Source: Deltaproteobacteria bacterium
Lineage (GTDB): Bacteria > BMS3Abin14
NCBI GenBank assembly: GCA_013151915.1
Contig: JAADHJ010000020.1
Coordinates: 1 to 39,537 of the forward strand
Direction of reading: 5' to 3'
DNA: 39,537 bases
Under the pieces are notes generated by a model. That model saw nothing but the letters and a program-made list of their open reading frames with translations. It had not been told where the DNA came from and did no database searches. Positions 7,456 through 14,515 of the stretch are shown in pieces (within the stretch, counting starts at the first letter, position 1; each line of letters starts with the position of its first letter). Position numbers and translations under genes: made by a program.

Positions 7456-7487
7456 GTAACATTTTCAGGTTTTGATTGTCTAAAGGG
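7456..7487 (+). promoter_or_regulatory. Probable autoregulated promoter of the ECF sigma gene
   Basis: GTAAC at 7456-7460, 17 bp, then GTCTAAAGGG at 7478-7487, matching the element at 6649-6680. The sigma gene ATG is 13 bp after it, so the transcript would be leaderless or nearly so. No Shine-Dalgarno sequence is visible before this ATG. Confidence 0.65.
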
Positions 7488-7500
7488 TAACCGACACCTC

Positions 7501-7998
7501 ATGGATGACGCACGGTTTCAATCAGAATACAAGCAGGTATGCGATGGGCTCTACACGTTTCTGACTCGAATGGCGAAGGACCCGGAAAGGGCTGCGGACA
7601 TCCTCCAGGATGCGGCACTCAGAGCCTACCGGTCCAGGAGGAAATTCAGGGGGGAATCCTCCTTCAAGACATGGATCTATCGCATTGCGATAAATACGAT
7701 GAAGAACCACTATGCAAAGGCGGGCAGGGCAAGGAAGTTGACCGAGACGGCACAACATCTGGGAAGGGCGAACACCCCGACCCCGGAGATGATTCTATCC
7801 GGCAGGGAGGATGCCGCCAGATTGTCCCAGGCTCTGGAACTTCTGGAGGAGGCCTACCGTGCGCCCTTCCTTCTGAAACACGTGGACGGCCTGTCCTATG
7901 GGCAGATCTCCGAGGTGCTCGAGATCGAAGAGGGTACGGCAAGGGTCAGGGTTTACCGTGCCCGCCATGCCCTCATGTCTCTTCTCAGGGAGGTGTAA
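7501..7998 (+). CDS. ECF-type RNA polymerase sigma factor
   Basis: The 165-residue product has only sigma regions 2 and 4, as in extracytoplasmic-function sigma factors. Region 2 spans about residues 10-78, with DPERAADILQDAALRAYRSRRKF and FKTWIYRIAINTMKNHYAKA. Region 4 spans about 108-160, with LELLEEAYRAPFLLKHVDGLSY and the helix-turn-helix GQISEVLEIEEGTARVRVYRAR. It would direct RNA polymerase to promoters such as the two GTAAC-17-GTCYAA elements found here. The next gene, probably its anti-sigma factor, starts one base after its stop. The signal it answers is unknown. Confidence 0.93.
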   Translation: MDDARFQSEYKQVCDGLYTFLTRMAKDPERAADILQDAALRAYRSRRKFRGESSFKTWIYRIAINTMKNHYAKAGRARKLTETAQHLGRANTPTPEMILSGREDAARLSQALELLEEAYRAPFLLKHVDGLSYGQISEVLEIEEGTARVRVYRARHALMSLLREV

Positions 7999-7999
7999 G

Positions 8000-8593
8000 G
8001 TGAAGTGGAAAGATCTGGACCTGGTCCACAGGTACGTCGATGGTGATCTCCAGGATGAGGAGAAGGACACATTCGAACTTCTGCTTGGTCGGGACCCTTC
8101 CCTCCAAAGGTACATCGAGCAGGTCGGGGCCATGGACCGGACAGCAAAGGGCCTTAGTGTTAGGAAAGCCCCTGACATCGCACTGCCGCGAGGTTTCTGG
8201 TCCTTTATCCGCGGTCTTCTGCCCCCGCTTGGTCCATTTGCTGCGGGAGCGGCGGTGGCCACAGCGTGTCTTCTGCTCGGTCTCGGAGCGGCTTCGTATT
8301 TCCGCCGGGTACCCGACCTTCCCATGCGGCCGGCCTCCTTCAGGCTCGTCTATTATTCTCCCGGGGCCCATTCCGTTTCCGTATTGGGTGACTTTAACCA
8401 CTGGTCCGGAGAGATCCCGCTGAAACCCCGCGGGAAAAAAGGCTACTGGCTGGTCGAATTAAATGTCCCACCCGGGGAATACCGATATGTCCTTCTCATA
8501 GATGGGGAAAAGCGTGTAGCTGATCCCACAGCGGACTATTTGATCAACGATGACTTTGGTTCGAAGAATTCTGTGGTCAGGATTGGCATCTAG
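8000..8593 (+). CDS. Membrane anti-sigma factor with a C-terminal CBM48-like domain
   Basis: The 197-residue product starts at GTG with AGGGAGGTG upstream, one base after the sigma gene stop, which suggests translational coupling. Residues 1-55 look like an anti-sigma N-terminal helix domain (LVHRYVDGDLQDEEKDTFELLL), but without the HxxxCxxC zinc motif of ZAS proteins. A transmembrane helix follows at about 78-101. Residues 113-195 match the glycogen-recognition (AMPK1_CBM/CBM48, isoamylase early-set) fold: VSVLGDFNHW, GYWLVELNVPPGEYRYVLLIDGE, VADPTA. This domain would face the periplasm, with the N-terminus in the cytoplasm holding the sigma factor. A sugar-polymer-sensing anti-sigma factor is the natural inference; the ligand is unknown. 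Confidence 0.82.
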   Translation: MKWKDLDLVHRYVDGDLQDEEKDTFELLLGRDPSLQRYIEQVGAMDRTAKGLSVRKAPDIALPRGFWSFIRGLLPPLGPFAAGAAVATACLLLGLGAASYFRRVPDLPMRPASFRLVYYSPGAHSVSVLGDFNHWSGEIPLKPRGKKGYWLVELNVPPGEYRYVLLIDGEKRVADPTADYLINDDFGSKNSVVRIGI

Positions 8594-8972
8594 GTCTGGA
8601 ACATGTCTCCTGTTGGTGGCGGGTTTCCTGTTTGGATGTGCCGGCGCCCCGTTTCGGACAGGTCCTGTTGCCGACAGGAACTTCATCCGTTTTTCGGTGG
8701 AGGCCCCCCGTGCCGAAAGGGTGTCTCTGGTCCTTATGAAGGCGCGATCGATTAAGGCGGCCATCCTGAAGGTGCCCGCTGAAAAACGGCACCGGGGGAT
8801 ATGGTCGGCAAGTCTCCGTCTCGCGCCCGGCCGCTATCGGTACTTTTTTATCGTTGATGGTTCCATCACCGTTGGTACTGGACGGGGCCGTTTGGAGAGG
8901 GATGATTTTGGTGGGGTCACGGGGGTCCTGACGGTAAAGGATCTCCCGAACGGCGCATTACAGGTCTATTAA
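8583..8972 (+). CDS. Lipoprotein with degenerate CBM48-like early-set domain
   Basis: The protein has a lipoprotein signal (CLLLVAGFLFGC, with Cys19 as lipidation residue if the TTG at 8583 is the start). The body repeats the fold of the preceding protein: RVSLVLMKARS, GIWSASLRLAPGRYRYFFIVDG, and RLERDDFGG near the end. The FNxW sugar-contact segment is missing, so polysaccharide binding may be lost or changed. Either start overlaps the anti-sigma gene: TTG 8583 by 11 bp, or ATG 8550 by 44 bp. Coupling to that gene suggests the two products work together at the membrane. Confidence 0.72.
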   Translation: MASRSGTCLLLVAGFLFGCAGAPFRTGPVADRNFIRFSVEAPRAERVSLVLMKARSIKAAILKVPAEKRHRGIWSASLRLAPGRYRYFFIVDGSITVGTGRGRLERDDFGGVTGVLTVKDLPNGALQVY

Positions 8973-8981
8973 GAGAAAATT

Positions 8982-9050
8982 GATGGACTTGTAAAAAGTC
9001 CATCAAGCGGTATATACGCGAAGCGTACATACCGGGGTGGGGGTGGAACC
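8982..9050 (+). repeat. Double-hairpin leader element, copy 1
   Basis: The first hairpin is GATGGACTT, GTAAA, AAGTCCATC (8982-9004). The second is CGGTAT, A, TACGC, GAA, GCGTA, C, ATACCG (9008-9034), followed by GGGTGGGGGTGGAACC. Two more copies lie at 17556-17624 and 22906-22970. The second-hairpin stems differ in sequence but still pair. It lies 50 bp before the next start codon. Confidence 0.75.
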
Positions 9051-9099
9051 TGGCAAGGAGACTTTTTCGAGGTTGTCAATATTGTTGGAGGTGAAGACG

Positions 9100-10014
9100 A
9101 TGAAGCAGCGGTTGAATACGGGTGGCGTGATCAACGGCGTGGTAATCACAGTTATGACTGTCATGTCGATGATCATCCTGTGCGCTCCGGCGATGGCTGT
9201 TCCAACCCTGTCGGATAATATAAGCCGTAAGATCGCCGAAACGATCGCATTACCCGACGAGAGAGACAACGTCCTCCAGAATGCGATCGCGGCTGTCAAA
9301 GCAGGTGTCCCCGAGGATATTATCGCTCCCGTTATCGAAAGGACTCTCGAAAATGGTGTAAGCGGCGATGGCCTTGTGGAGATGCTCCAGGCGCTGGCTG
9401 CCGCCCGGGAAAAGGACCTGCCTCCCGAACCGCTCGCCGGCAAGATCCTGGAAGGGTTGGTCAAGAACGTGGGCGAGAAATCCATAATCAGGGCAATGGA
9501 AAGGGTTGAGGAACGCATGGAATTTTCCGCCGGTCTTGCGAAAGGTCTTGGAATGAGCAAGGAAAAGAGAGAGGATCTGATAATTGAGACGGCTGGCGCC
9601 ATTGCCGCGGGTATGGACAGGGACTCCCTACGCGACATCTTCAGCGTCATGGCCGGGGATCGTTCCAGCGGGCGCCTGGCGCCTGTTCAGATCATGGAGA
9701 TGGTAAAGGCCGCCAGCGGGTATGGCGTCGATTCCCGTAAAGTCGGCAAATACGCCGCTGCGCTCATTGAGGATAAGGATGCAGACAAAGGCGATATCGC
9801 CAAATTTCTGAAAGATCTTTCAGAGAGAGCCTACAAGGGTATCTCCGATAATGATCCTGATGATATTGTTGAAAAGTATATGGAGAACATGTCATCAACC
9901 GGCGAAGACGAAACCGGCGATGCCATCGGTGAAGAGAATATGGCAGACGAGAACAACGGAGGGAGCTCCGGTGGTGGTGGGGAGCATAGTGGCGACGAAG
10001 GCGGTCCCCACTGA
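9100..10014 (+). CDS. Exported protein, paralog of the 6785 gene product, Gly/His-rich tail
   Basis: The 304-residue product has a signal peptide ending APAMA/VPTLSD, almost the same boundary as the 6785 gene product. The mature part is helical and acidic with a repeating pattern: DERDNVLQNAIAAVKAGVPEDIIAPVIERTLENG, later EDLIIETAGAIAAGMDRDSLRDIFSVMAG, then IMEMVKAASGYGVDSRKVGKYAAALI. These look like copies of one roughly 40-residue helical unit with a central AAxxAGxxxD core. The tail is Asp/Glu-rich, then Gly/Ser-rich with His (GGSSGGGGEHSGDEGGPH). Start chosen at 9100 with GGAGG upstream; this leader resembles that of 6785. No ECF-type promoter is seen here; the double-hairpin element precedes it instead. 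Family not recognised. Confidence 0.8.
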   Translation: MKQRLNTGGVINGVVITVMTVMSMIILCAPAMAVPTLSDNISRKIAETIALPDERDNVLQNAIAAVKAGVPEDIIAPVIERTLENGVSGDGLVEMLQALAAAREKDLPPEPLAGKILEGLVKNVGEKSIIRAMERVEERMEFSAGLAKGLGMSKEKREDLIIETAGAIAAGMDRDSLRDIFSVMAGDRSSGRLAPVQIMEMVKAASGYGVDSRKVGKYAAALIEDKDADKGDIAKFLKDLSERAYKGISDNDPDDIVEKYMENMSSTGEDETGDAIGEENMADENNGGSSGGGGEHSGDEGGPH

Positions 10015-10053
10015 TTTCCAGTCCGGATTTTTCGCCCTGAGGGAAGATCAACT

Positions 10054-10773
10054 GTGACAACCCTTGTTCCCATCGAAGTAACCTGTCTCTGCTGCGGCGT
10101 AACCTTCGACTCGCAAAAGGTTACCCATACCAACAATTTCGGCCCGGTGACGACCGATACCTTTGAAATGGCTGTCGGAGAACAGCCCATTCGTTTTCTG
10201 GTATACACCTGTCCCGGCTGCGGTTATACGAAAGCCTCTGCAGAAAACGGCTCCATGGACCAGGAGACAAGGCAGATCGTAGAGGAACGGATCACGCCAA
10301 AGCTTGATGGAATGGAAATTTCATCGAGCCGTAAATGGGAGTTCCTGGCTATTTTGAAGGAAGCGAAAGGGCTGAGCGATTTTGCCGTCGGTTCGCTCTA
10401 TCTTCGGGCTGTATGGTGTTCAAGTCTGGATGGACAAAAAGCTGACGAGCTGAAATACCGAAGGAAGGTAATAGAGTATTTCCAAAAGGCTTTTGAAAAA
10501 GAAGGCGTAATGGAAAACAGGTTTTATTGGACCGCCTACCTTGTGGGAGAGATGTACCGCCGCCTTGGAGACGGGTTAAACGCCCGGATATGGTTCGACA
10601 GAGTAATAGCTATGAACTACAAACACCCGGACAGGGCCTTTTGGGTGAAATGGGCCACGCAGCAGAAAACGGAACCGATGGAATACATGAGAAAACCGGC
10701 ATCACCCCCGCCTGAAAATGCGGCGAAGCCGCCCCTTCTGAAAAGAATGCTGAGCTTGTTCAAAAGTAAATAG
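10054..10773 (+). CDS. DUF2225-family zinc-binding protein
   Basis: The 239-residue product starts at GTG. The N-terminus carries two Cys pairs, CLCC (about residues 11-14) and CPGC (about 54-57) in the context VYTCPGCGYTKA, which would bind zinc. The rest is helical, with TPR-like segments (DELKYRRKVIEYFQKAFEKEG and YLVGEMYRRLGDGLNARIWFDRVI). This arrangement is that of DUF2225 proteins, which have no settled function. It lies 39 bp after the exported protein gene on the same strand and may share its transcript. No signal peptide is seen, so it is expected in the cytoplasm. Confidence 0.8.
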   Translation: MTTLVPIEVTCLCCGVTFDSQKVTHTNNFGPVTTDTFEMAVGEQPIRFLVYTCPGCGYTKASAENGSMDQETRQIVEERITPKLDGMEISSSRKWEFLAILKEAKGLSDFAVGSLYLRAVWCSSLDGQKADELKYRRKVIEYFQKAFEKEGVMENRFYWTAYLVGEMYRRLGDGLNARIWFDRVIAMNYKHPDRAFWVKWATQQKTEPMEYMRKPASPPPENAAKPPLLKRMLSLFKSK

Positions 10774-11077
10774 GCAGCCCCACCGCTTTTCCCACAACCC
10801 GTGTAGATCCGTGCCGGGGAAACCGTTCCAGGTTCAAAGAGCATGTGTCGAGGTATCGAGGTACCGAAGTGTCGAGGTCTGATCCGTCATCGAGAATCGT
10901 ACCCTTTCAGCTTCGCCCGGGATTGCGGCGCCCGCGGTTTCACTCGTGGCTCGCAATGACATCCTTTTGTCCCCCGCGCCTGATCTTCCTCTCTGGACTC
11001 TGGACCCTGGACTGACCTGTCCCGTTGAACATTGAACATTGAACATTGAACATTTTGAACATTGAACATTCTTTATC
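10774..11077. repeat. Intergenic repeats between convergent genes
   Basis: The stretch holds a GTATCGAGGTACCGAAGTGT tract (about 10852-10880; a similar tract lies at 38911), a diverged reverse copy of the large repeat family (10885-10964, containing CTCGCAATGACA), and GAACATT heptamers at 11025-11070. No gene is seen. Confidence 0.7.
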
Positions 11078-11977
11078 TTAGCGGAGCCAAACGGCCAGGA
11101 TGATGATGGTACCGTTGATAAAGTAAAGTTTTCTGACATAGTGCCCGTACCCGTTTAACTCCTGCCAGTCCTCGATTCCGGGGATAATACGCAGGAGCCT
11201 GACGAGGATGGGGAGGGTAAGCAGGGATGAGGCTGCAATGGGTGACAGGATGTTTCCGGCGGTCAGGCCCAGGATGAGGGCGTAGGTGACGGCCCACTGG
11301 ACCATGAGGCCGAAATAAGCGCCACGGCGGCCCAGGCGGACAGTGATGGTCCGCTTTCCCACCGACGCGTCGGTCTCCATGTCCGGCATGCTCTGATAGT
11401 AGAGAATTCCGGCCACCATCATCCCGATGGGCAGGGAAACGAGGAATGCGGTCACGGAAGGGGCGCCTGTTATGATCCACTGGGTCCCCACCACCATTAC
11501 CGGCCCCATGTTCACCCCTGCAAAAATCTCCCCCAACCCCAGGTAGCCATAGCGTATAGGGGGGGCGGTATAGAAAAGGCTTGAGAAGAGGGACAGGAGC
11601 ACCAGGGGGGACATGATCCACATGTGCCGGATGGTCATGAATCCCGCCGCCAGAAGGGCGGCTCCGGTATAGAGGACCCAAAGGGAAGCGCGCAGGTCCC
11701 CGATGCTGATCTTCTCTTCCTGGAGAACCCTGGAGCCGCCGATACTTTCCCCGGCGTCGGCGCCCAGGACGTGGTCGAAGTAGTCGTTGGCCAGGTTGGT
11801 AGCCAGGTGCACCATCACCGAGTACAGGTTGATGAGAAGAAAGAGGCCCACCTGCAGGGGCGCGCCGCCCTTCACCGCCAGGAGCCAGCCTGCGGTCAGG
11901 GGAATGAAGGTGGCGATGTAAAAGGGTGGGCGGCTGGCCTGCCACCATGCACGGAATTTTTCTTTAATTTGGTTCAT
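11078..11977 (-). CDS. menA: UbiA-family prenyltransferase, MenA-like
   Basis: The 299-residue membrane protein has about eight or nine hydrophobic helices. UbiA enzymes join a polyprenyl diphosphate to an aromatic ring. Seen: the first Asp-rich motif NLANDYFDHVLGAD (about residues 61-74), then GGSRVLQEEKIS, as in MenA (1,4-dihydroxy-2-naphthoate polyprenyltransferase), and the second motif YYQSMPDMETDASVGKRT with TVRLG. This fits menaquinone synthesis, in keeping with the cytochromes nearby, but no other men gene is in the window and related UbiA branches cannot be excluded. The ATG lies inside the first bases of an interspersed repeat, with no clear ribosome site. Confidence 0.8.
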   Translation of the reverse strand: MNQIKEKFRAWWQASRPPFYIATFIPLTAGWLLAVKGGAPLQVGLFLLINLYSVMVHLATNLANDYFDHVLGADAGESIGGSRVLQEEKISIGDLRASLWVLYTGAALLAAGFMTIRHMWIMSPLVLLSLFSSLFYTAPPIRYGYLGLGEIFAGVNMGPVMVVGTQWIITGAPSVTAFLVSLPIGMMVAGILYYQSMPDMETDASVGKRTITVRLGRRGAYFGLMVQWAVTYALILGLTAGNILSPIAASSLLTLPILVRLLRIIPGIEDWQELNGYGHYVRKLYFINGTIIILAVWLR

Positions 11978-12297
11978 CCGGTTAATGGGTACCTTTATTA
12001 TTTTGCTGTCATTGTGAACCGATCTACGAGTGAAGCAATCTCGAAGGTCAAGAGCTAATTTACCACAGTACAGCCCCTCGCAGGCTGCTCCACAGGGTTT
12101 TAAAAGAGGGTTTAACAGAGGGGATCAAAAAGCCATAAGGTCCTGGTTTTAAACTTCGTTAACTTTGCGGTCAGCTTGTTCTTGACCTGTGCAAGAAACA
12201 GAAACAAAATTGTTTAACCCCGTGTACTCCGTGTTGAATTAGCTTTTCCCGAAGTCCGGTCTTCATTCAGGTACTCATTTCCAGGATGACCCTTTAA
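11978..12297. repeat. Intergenic repeats
   Basis: Bases 11971-12058 are a diverged copy of the large repeat family, starting at GGTTCATCCGGTTAATG. Bases 12057-12116 (TAATTTACCACAG... CCACAGGGTTTT... GAGGGTTT) recur inverted at 39478-39537. Bases 12265-12289 repeat the AGGTACTCATTTCCAGGATGA tail. The middle (about 12120-12260) shows no recognisable feature. Confidence 0.7.
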
Positions 12298-13260
12298 TTA
12301 AAGCAGCCCTTCCTGGACCATATCCCCCCAGGTCAGTTCGGATTTGAGAATCCCCTTGCTCCGGAGCCAATTATAGGAATCCATCACAAGGCGGCGTTTT
12401 GGAACTGATGGAGGAGCAAATGCCGGTATGGGGAGGGAGTTCTGCAAAGATTTCGGGACGTGGCCGTACCTGATCATGATGGGGCGAACGCTCTGGGGGT
12501 TCTCGCTGATAAAAGCTGAGGCCCTGGCGGTGGCGGCCAGGAACCTCCGGGCGTCATCCCTTCGCTCACGCAGGAACTTTTCTGTAAACAGGAGAACCGT
12601 AGGCGCGATCCCCTTTCCACGGTCGTCAGCAACCACCGTGGCCCCCTTCTTCTCAACGAAGGTCACCAATGGTTCGGGGAGAACGGCTCCGGGAACTCTT
12701 CCGGAAAGAAGCATGGGAACCCGGGATGGAATACTCTTCGCCTCGATGAGGTTGAGCTTCGCCCCAGGCGCTTCGGCCTGGAGGAGTCTGCGGGTAAGGT
12801 ACTCGATGACGGTATTGGAGCTGCCCGCGATCCCCGCCTCGGCAAGCTCGGCCAAGGACGGTTTACCGGTGCCGGGCGCGGCTAAGACGGCGAACATGCG
12901 CTGGTCGCCGGTGGTGTTGTAGATGGTGGCAACCATCCTCGAAGGGATCTGGTTGGCGTCGAGAATGAGGGAGGTGAGCATGTCCCCGAAGTAGCCCTGG
13001 GTCCTTCCGGCGGCCATGGCGGCGTCTTTTTCAAGGCCGGACCTGAAGGTGATCAGCTCCACATTCAGGCCCTCGTCGGAAAAGTATCCCTTCTCCCGGG
13101 CGACGAACAAAGGAAGGGCCTGGATGACGGGAAGCACCCCGAAGGAAATGGTGTTGGAGGCCGCCACGGCGTTGGGGACGACCTGCGGGGAAAAAAGCAC
13201 CGTGACCAGGATTCCAATCGATACCACACTTCTCTTCAACAGGATCAATGTTCTATTCAT
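12298..13260 (-). CDS. ABC-type solute-binding protein, NMT1/SsuA-like
   Basis: The 320-residue product has a signal peptide (RTLILLKRSVVSIGILVTVLF, cleavage near VAA/SNTIS) and the periplasmic binding fold of the NMT1/THI5 and SsuA/TauA group: ISFGVLPVIQALPLFVAREKGYFSDEGLNVEL, then a segment around GYFGDMLTSL, and a C-terminal DSYNWLRSKGIL. Such proteins deliver sulfonates, nitrate or pyrimidine-like compounds to an ABC transporter; the ligand here is unknown. No permease or ATPase gene adjoins it. The ATG overlaps the end of the tetR-type gene by 8 bp, so the two are co-transcribed and translationally coupled. The frame stays open upstream to 13470, but that part is antisense to nothing functional and lies within the regulator gene. 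Confidence 0.85.
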   Translation of the reverse strand: MNRTLILLKRSVVSIGILVTVLFSPQVVPNAVAASNTISFGVLPVIQALPLFVAREKGYFSDEGLNVELITFRSGLEKDAAMAAGRTQGYFGDMLTSLILDANQIPSRMVATIYNTTGDQRMFAVLAAPGTGKPSLAELAEAGIAGSSNTVIEYLTRRLLQAEAPGAKLNLIEAKSIPSRVPMLLSGRVPGAVLPEPLVTFVEKKGATVVADDRGKGIAPTVLLFTEKFLRERRDDARRFLAATARASAFISENPQSVRPIMIRYGHVPKSLQNSLPIPAFAPPSVPKRRLVMDSYNWLRSKGILKSELTWGDMVQEGLL

Positions 13261-13912
13261 GGTTTTCCATACCCTTTTGAAAAAGTTTGACGATCTCCCG
13301 GATCCATTCATCTTCACCAGAAGCCGACCCAGCCTCCGGGCGGAGGTCGGGCGCCATGAAATCGAGATATCGGGCCTGCAGGAACCGATCCAGGACTCCC
13401 TGGAGGATGAACGCGGCTTTTTCAGGATCCAGGTCCCGGCGGAGTTCTCCCTGGGCGATGCCGTCTTCAATAAGGGATCGAAGAAAGCGTTGAGACTCGG
13501 CCTGGATCTCCCTCAGGATTTCCTTCCCGTGGGGGGAATCCCCGGTGTATATCACCCTGTAGTAAATGGCGGCGTACACAGGCCGCCGGTCGGTAAATTC
13601 CAGCCCTGCGGTGAGGATCCTTTCCAGCCTTGAGAAAAATGGGTCCCCGTGTGTTTCCTCCCGGACCCGTCGGAGAGTTTCCCTGACCTCGTCCAGTGCC
13701 CTTGTGTAAACGCGTTTGAAAAGGCCCGCCTTGGTGCCGAAATATTTAAACAGTGCTCCTTTCGAAATCCCCGCCTTCTCAACAACCCGGTTCATGCTTG
13801 TCACCCGGTAGCCGAAACGGGAGAATTCCTCGGCCGCCGTCTCCAGGATTCTCTCTCGCAGAGACGGTTCCAGCCTGTCAAAGTGCAGGGCGGCAATTTT
13901 CTCATCGGTCAT
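13253..13912 (-). CDS. TetR-family transcriptional regulator
   Basis: The 219-residue product has an N-terminal TetR helix-turn-helix: RERILETAAEEFSRFGYRVTSMNRVVEKAGISKGALFKYFGTKAGLFKRVY at about residues 19-69. It is followed by a helical ligand domain. The start at 13912 is chosen for its GGAGG. A perfect 10-bp inverted repeat lies 29 bp upstream, a likely site for autoregulation. It heads a two-gene operon with the solute-binding protein, so it probably controls uptake of that protein's ligand; which compound is unknown. Confidence 0.92.
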   Translation of the reverse strand: MTDEKIAALHFDRLEPSLRERILETAAEEFSRFGYRVTSMNRVVEKAGISKGALFKYFGTKAGLFKRVYTRALDEVRETLRRVREETHGDPFFSRLERILTAGLEFTDRRPVYAAIYYRVIYTGDSPHGKEILREIQAESQRFLRSLIEDGIAQGELRRDLDPEKAAFILQGVLDRFLQARYLDFMAPDLRPEAGSASGEDEWIREIVKLFQKGMENHE

Positions 13913-13940
13913 GGAAATCGATCCTCCTTCTGTGACCACC

Positions 13941-13964
13941 TTCCGTGACCGTATGGTCACGGAA
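13941..13964. promoter_or_regulatory. Palindromic operator, probably for the TetR regulator
   Basis: TTCCGTGACC, four bases GTAT, GGTCACGGAA: a perfect 10-bp inverted repeat. A further half site TGTGACCA lies at 13931-13938. The position between the regulator start and the start of the divergent cold-shock leader is typical of TetR operators. Confidence 0.7.
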
Positions 13965-14048
13965 TCGGAAAATACCCCATTCTCTTCAAAATGGCAAAGG
14001 AGTTATAGACCATGGTCCTTCCCCTGAAGGAATCCCCGAAAATAATGC

Positions 14049-14079
14049 TTGCAAGTCCTCTCCCTTTAGCGTATATAAT
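14049..14079 (+). promoter_or_regulatory. Probable promoter of the cold-shock gene
   Basis: TTGCAA at 14049-14054, 17 bp, then TATATA, overlapping a TATAAT at 14074-14079 (19 bp spacing). Transcription from here gives a leader of about 165 nt before the cold-shock ORF, as is common for cspA-type genes. Confidence 0.55.
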
Positions 14080-14153
14080 CCTCGCCGGTGAGAGTTGCTC
14101 CCGGTTCAAACCAGTTTTTGTAGTACGGAAGAGCTTTATGGGGAACATCCAAT

Positions 14154-14184
14154 GGTCCTGGGCTTTACGTTCAGGGCCTTTTTT
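14154..14184 (+). terminator. Terminator-like hairpin inside the cold-shock gene leader
   Basis: GGTCCTG (14154-14160) pairs with CAGGGCC (14172-14178) and is followed by six T. No plus-strand gene lies upstream to be terminated, and the cold-shock ORF begins 66 bp later. It could act as a conditional attenuator. Chance is possible because the stem is only 7 bp. Confidence 0.45.
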
Positions 14185-14249
14185 GCTTTATCCAAAGGCT
14201 GTTCCGGTAAGCTGCAAAAAAACAGAGAAGAAAGAGAAGGAGAAGTAAA

Positions 14250-14450
14250 ATGGCAGAAGGAACTGTAAAGTGGTTTAACGAGTCCAAGGGTTTCGGGTTC
14301 ATCGAGCAGGCCGAAGGACCGGATGTTTTCGTCCATTTCTCGGCCATTCAGGGCGATGGTTTCAAGACCCTGAACGAAGGCCAGAAAGTGAGCTTTGAGG
14401 TCGTAGATGGCCCCAAGGGACCACAGGCCAACAACGTCACGGCTCTGTAA
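14250..14450 (+). CDS. cspA: Cold-shock protein (CspA family)
   Basis: This 66-residue protein is a single cold-shock domain of standard length. Seen: [18 protein letters not shown] with the RNP1 motif KGFGFI (about residues 14-19) and RNP2 VFVHF (about 26-30). These proteins bind single-stranded nucleic acid and loosen RNA structure. A GAAGGAGAAG ribosome site precedes the ATG. It has its own promoter, long leader and strong terminator, so it is monocistronic. Whether it responds to cold cannot be told from sequence. Confidence 0.96.
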   Translation: MAEGTVKWFNESKGFGFIEQAEGPDVFVHFSAIQGDGFKTLNEGQKVSFEVVDGPKGPQANNVTAL

Positions 14451-14475
14451 GCCACGTTAGAGCAGGCCACCTGAA

Positions 14476-14510
14476 GGCCCCGGGACATTTAATGTCCCGG
14501 GGCCTTTTTT
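14476..14510 (+). terminator. Rho-independent terminator of the cold-shock gene
   Basis: A perfect 14-bp stem (GGCCCCGGGACATT and its complement, single T loop centre at 14490) is followed by six T. It also serves as a boundary to the convergent gene at 14516. Confidence 0.95.
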
Positions 14511-14515
14511 ATCTT

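Noticed and set aside
9037-9099. ECF-type promoter before the second exported paralog
   Set aside because: GGAACC and GTCAAT occur, but the spacing is about 25 bp and GGAACC is part of the double-hairpin repeat.
12298-13470. 390-residue form of the solute-binding protein
   Set aside because: The added residues overlap the TetR gene and precede the true signal peptide; ATG 13260 is right before it.
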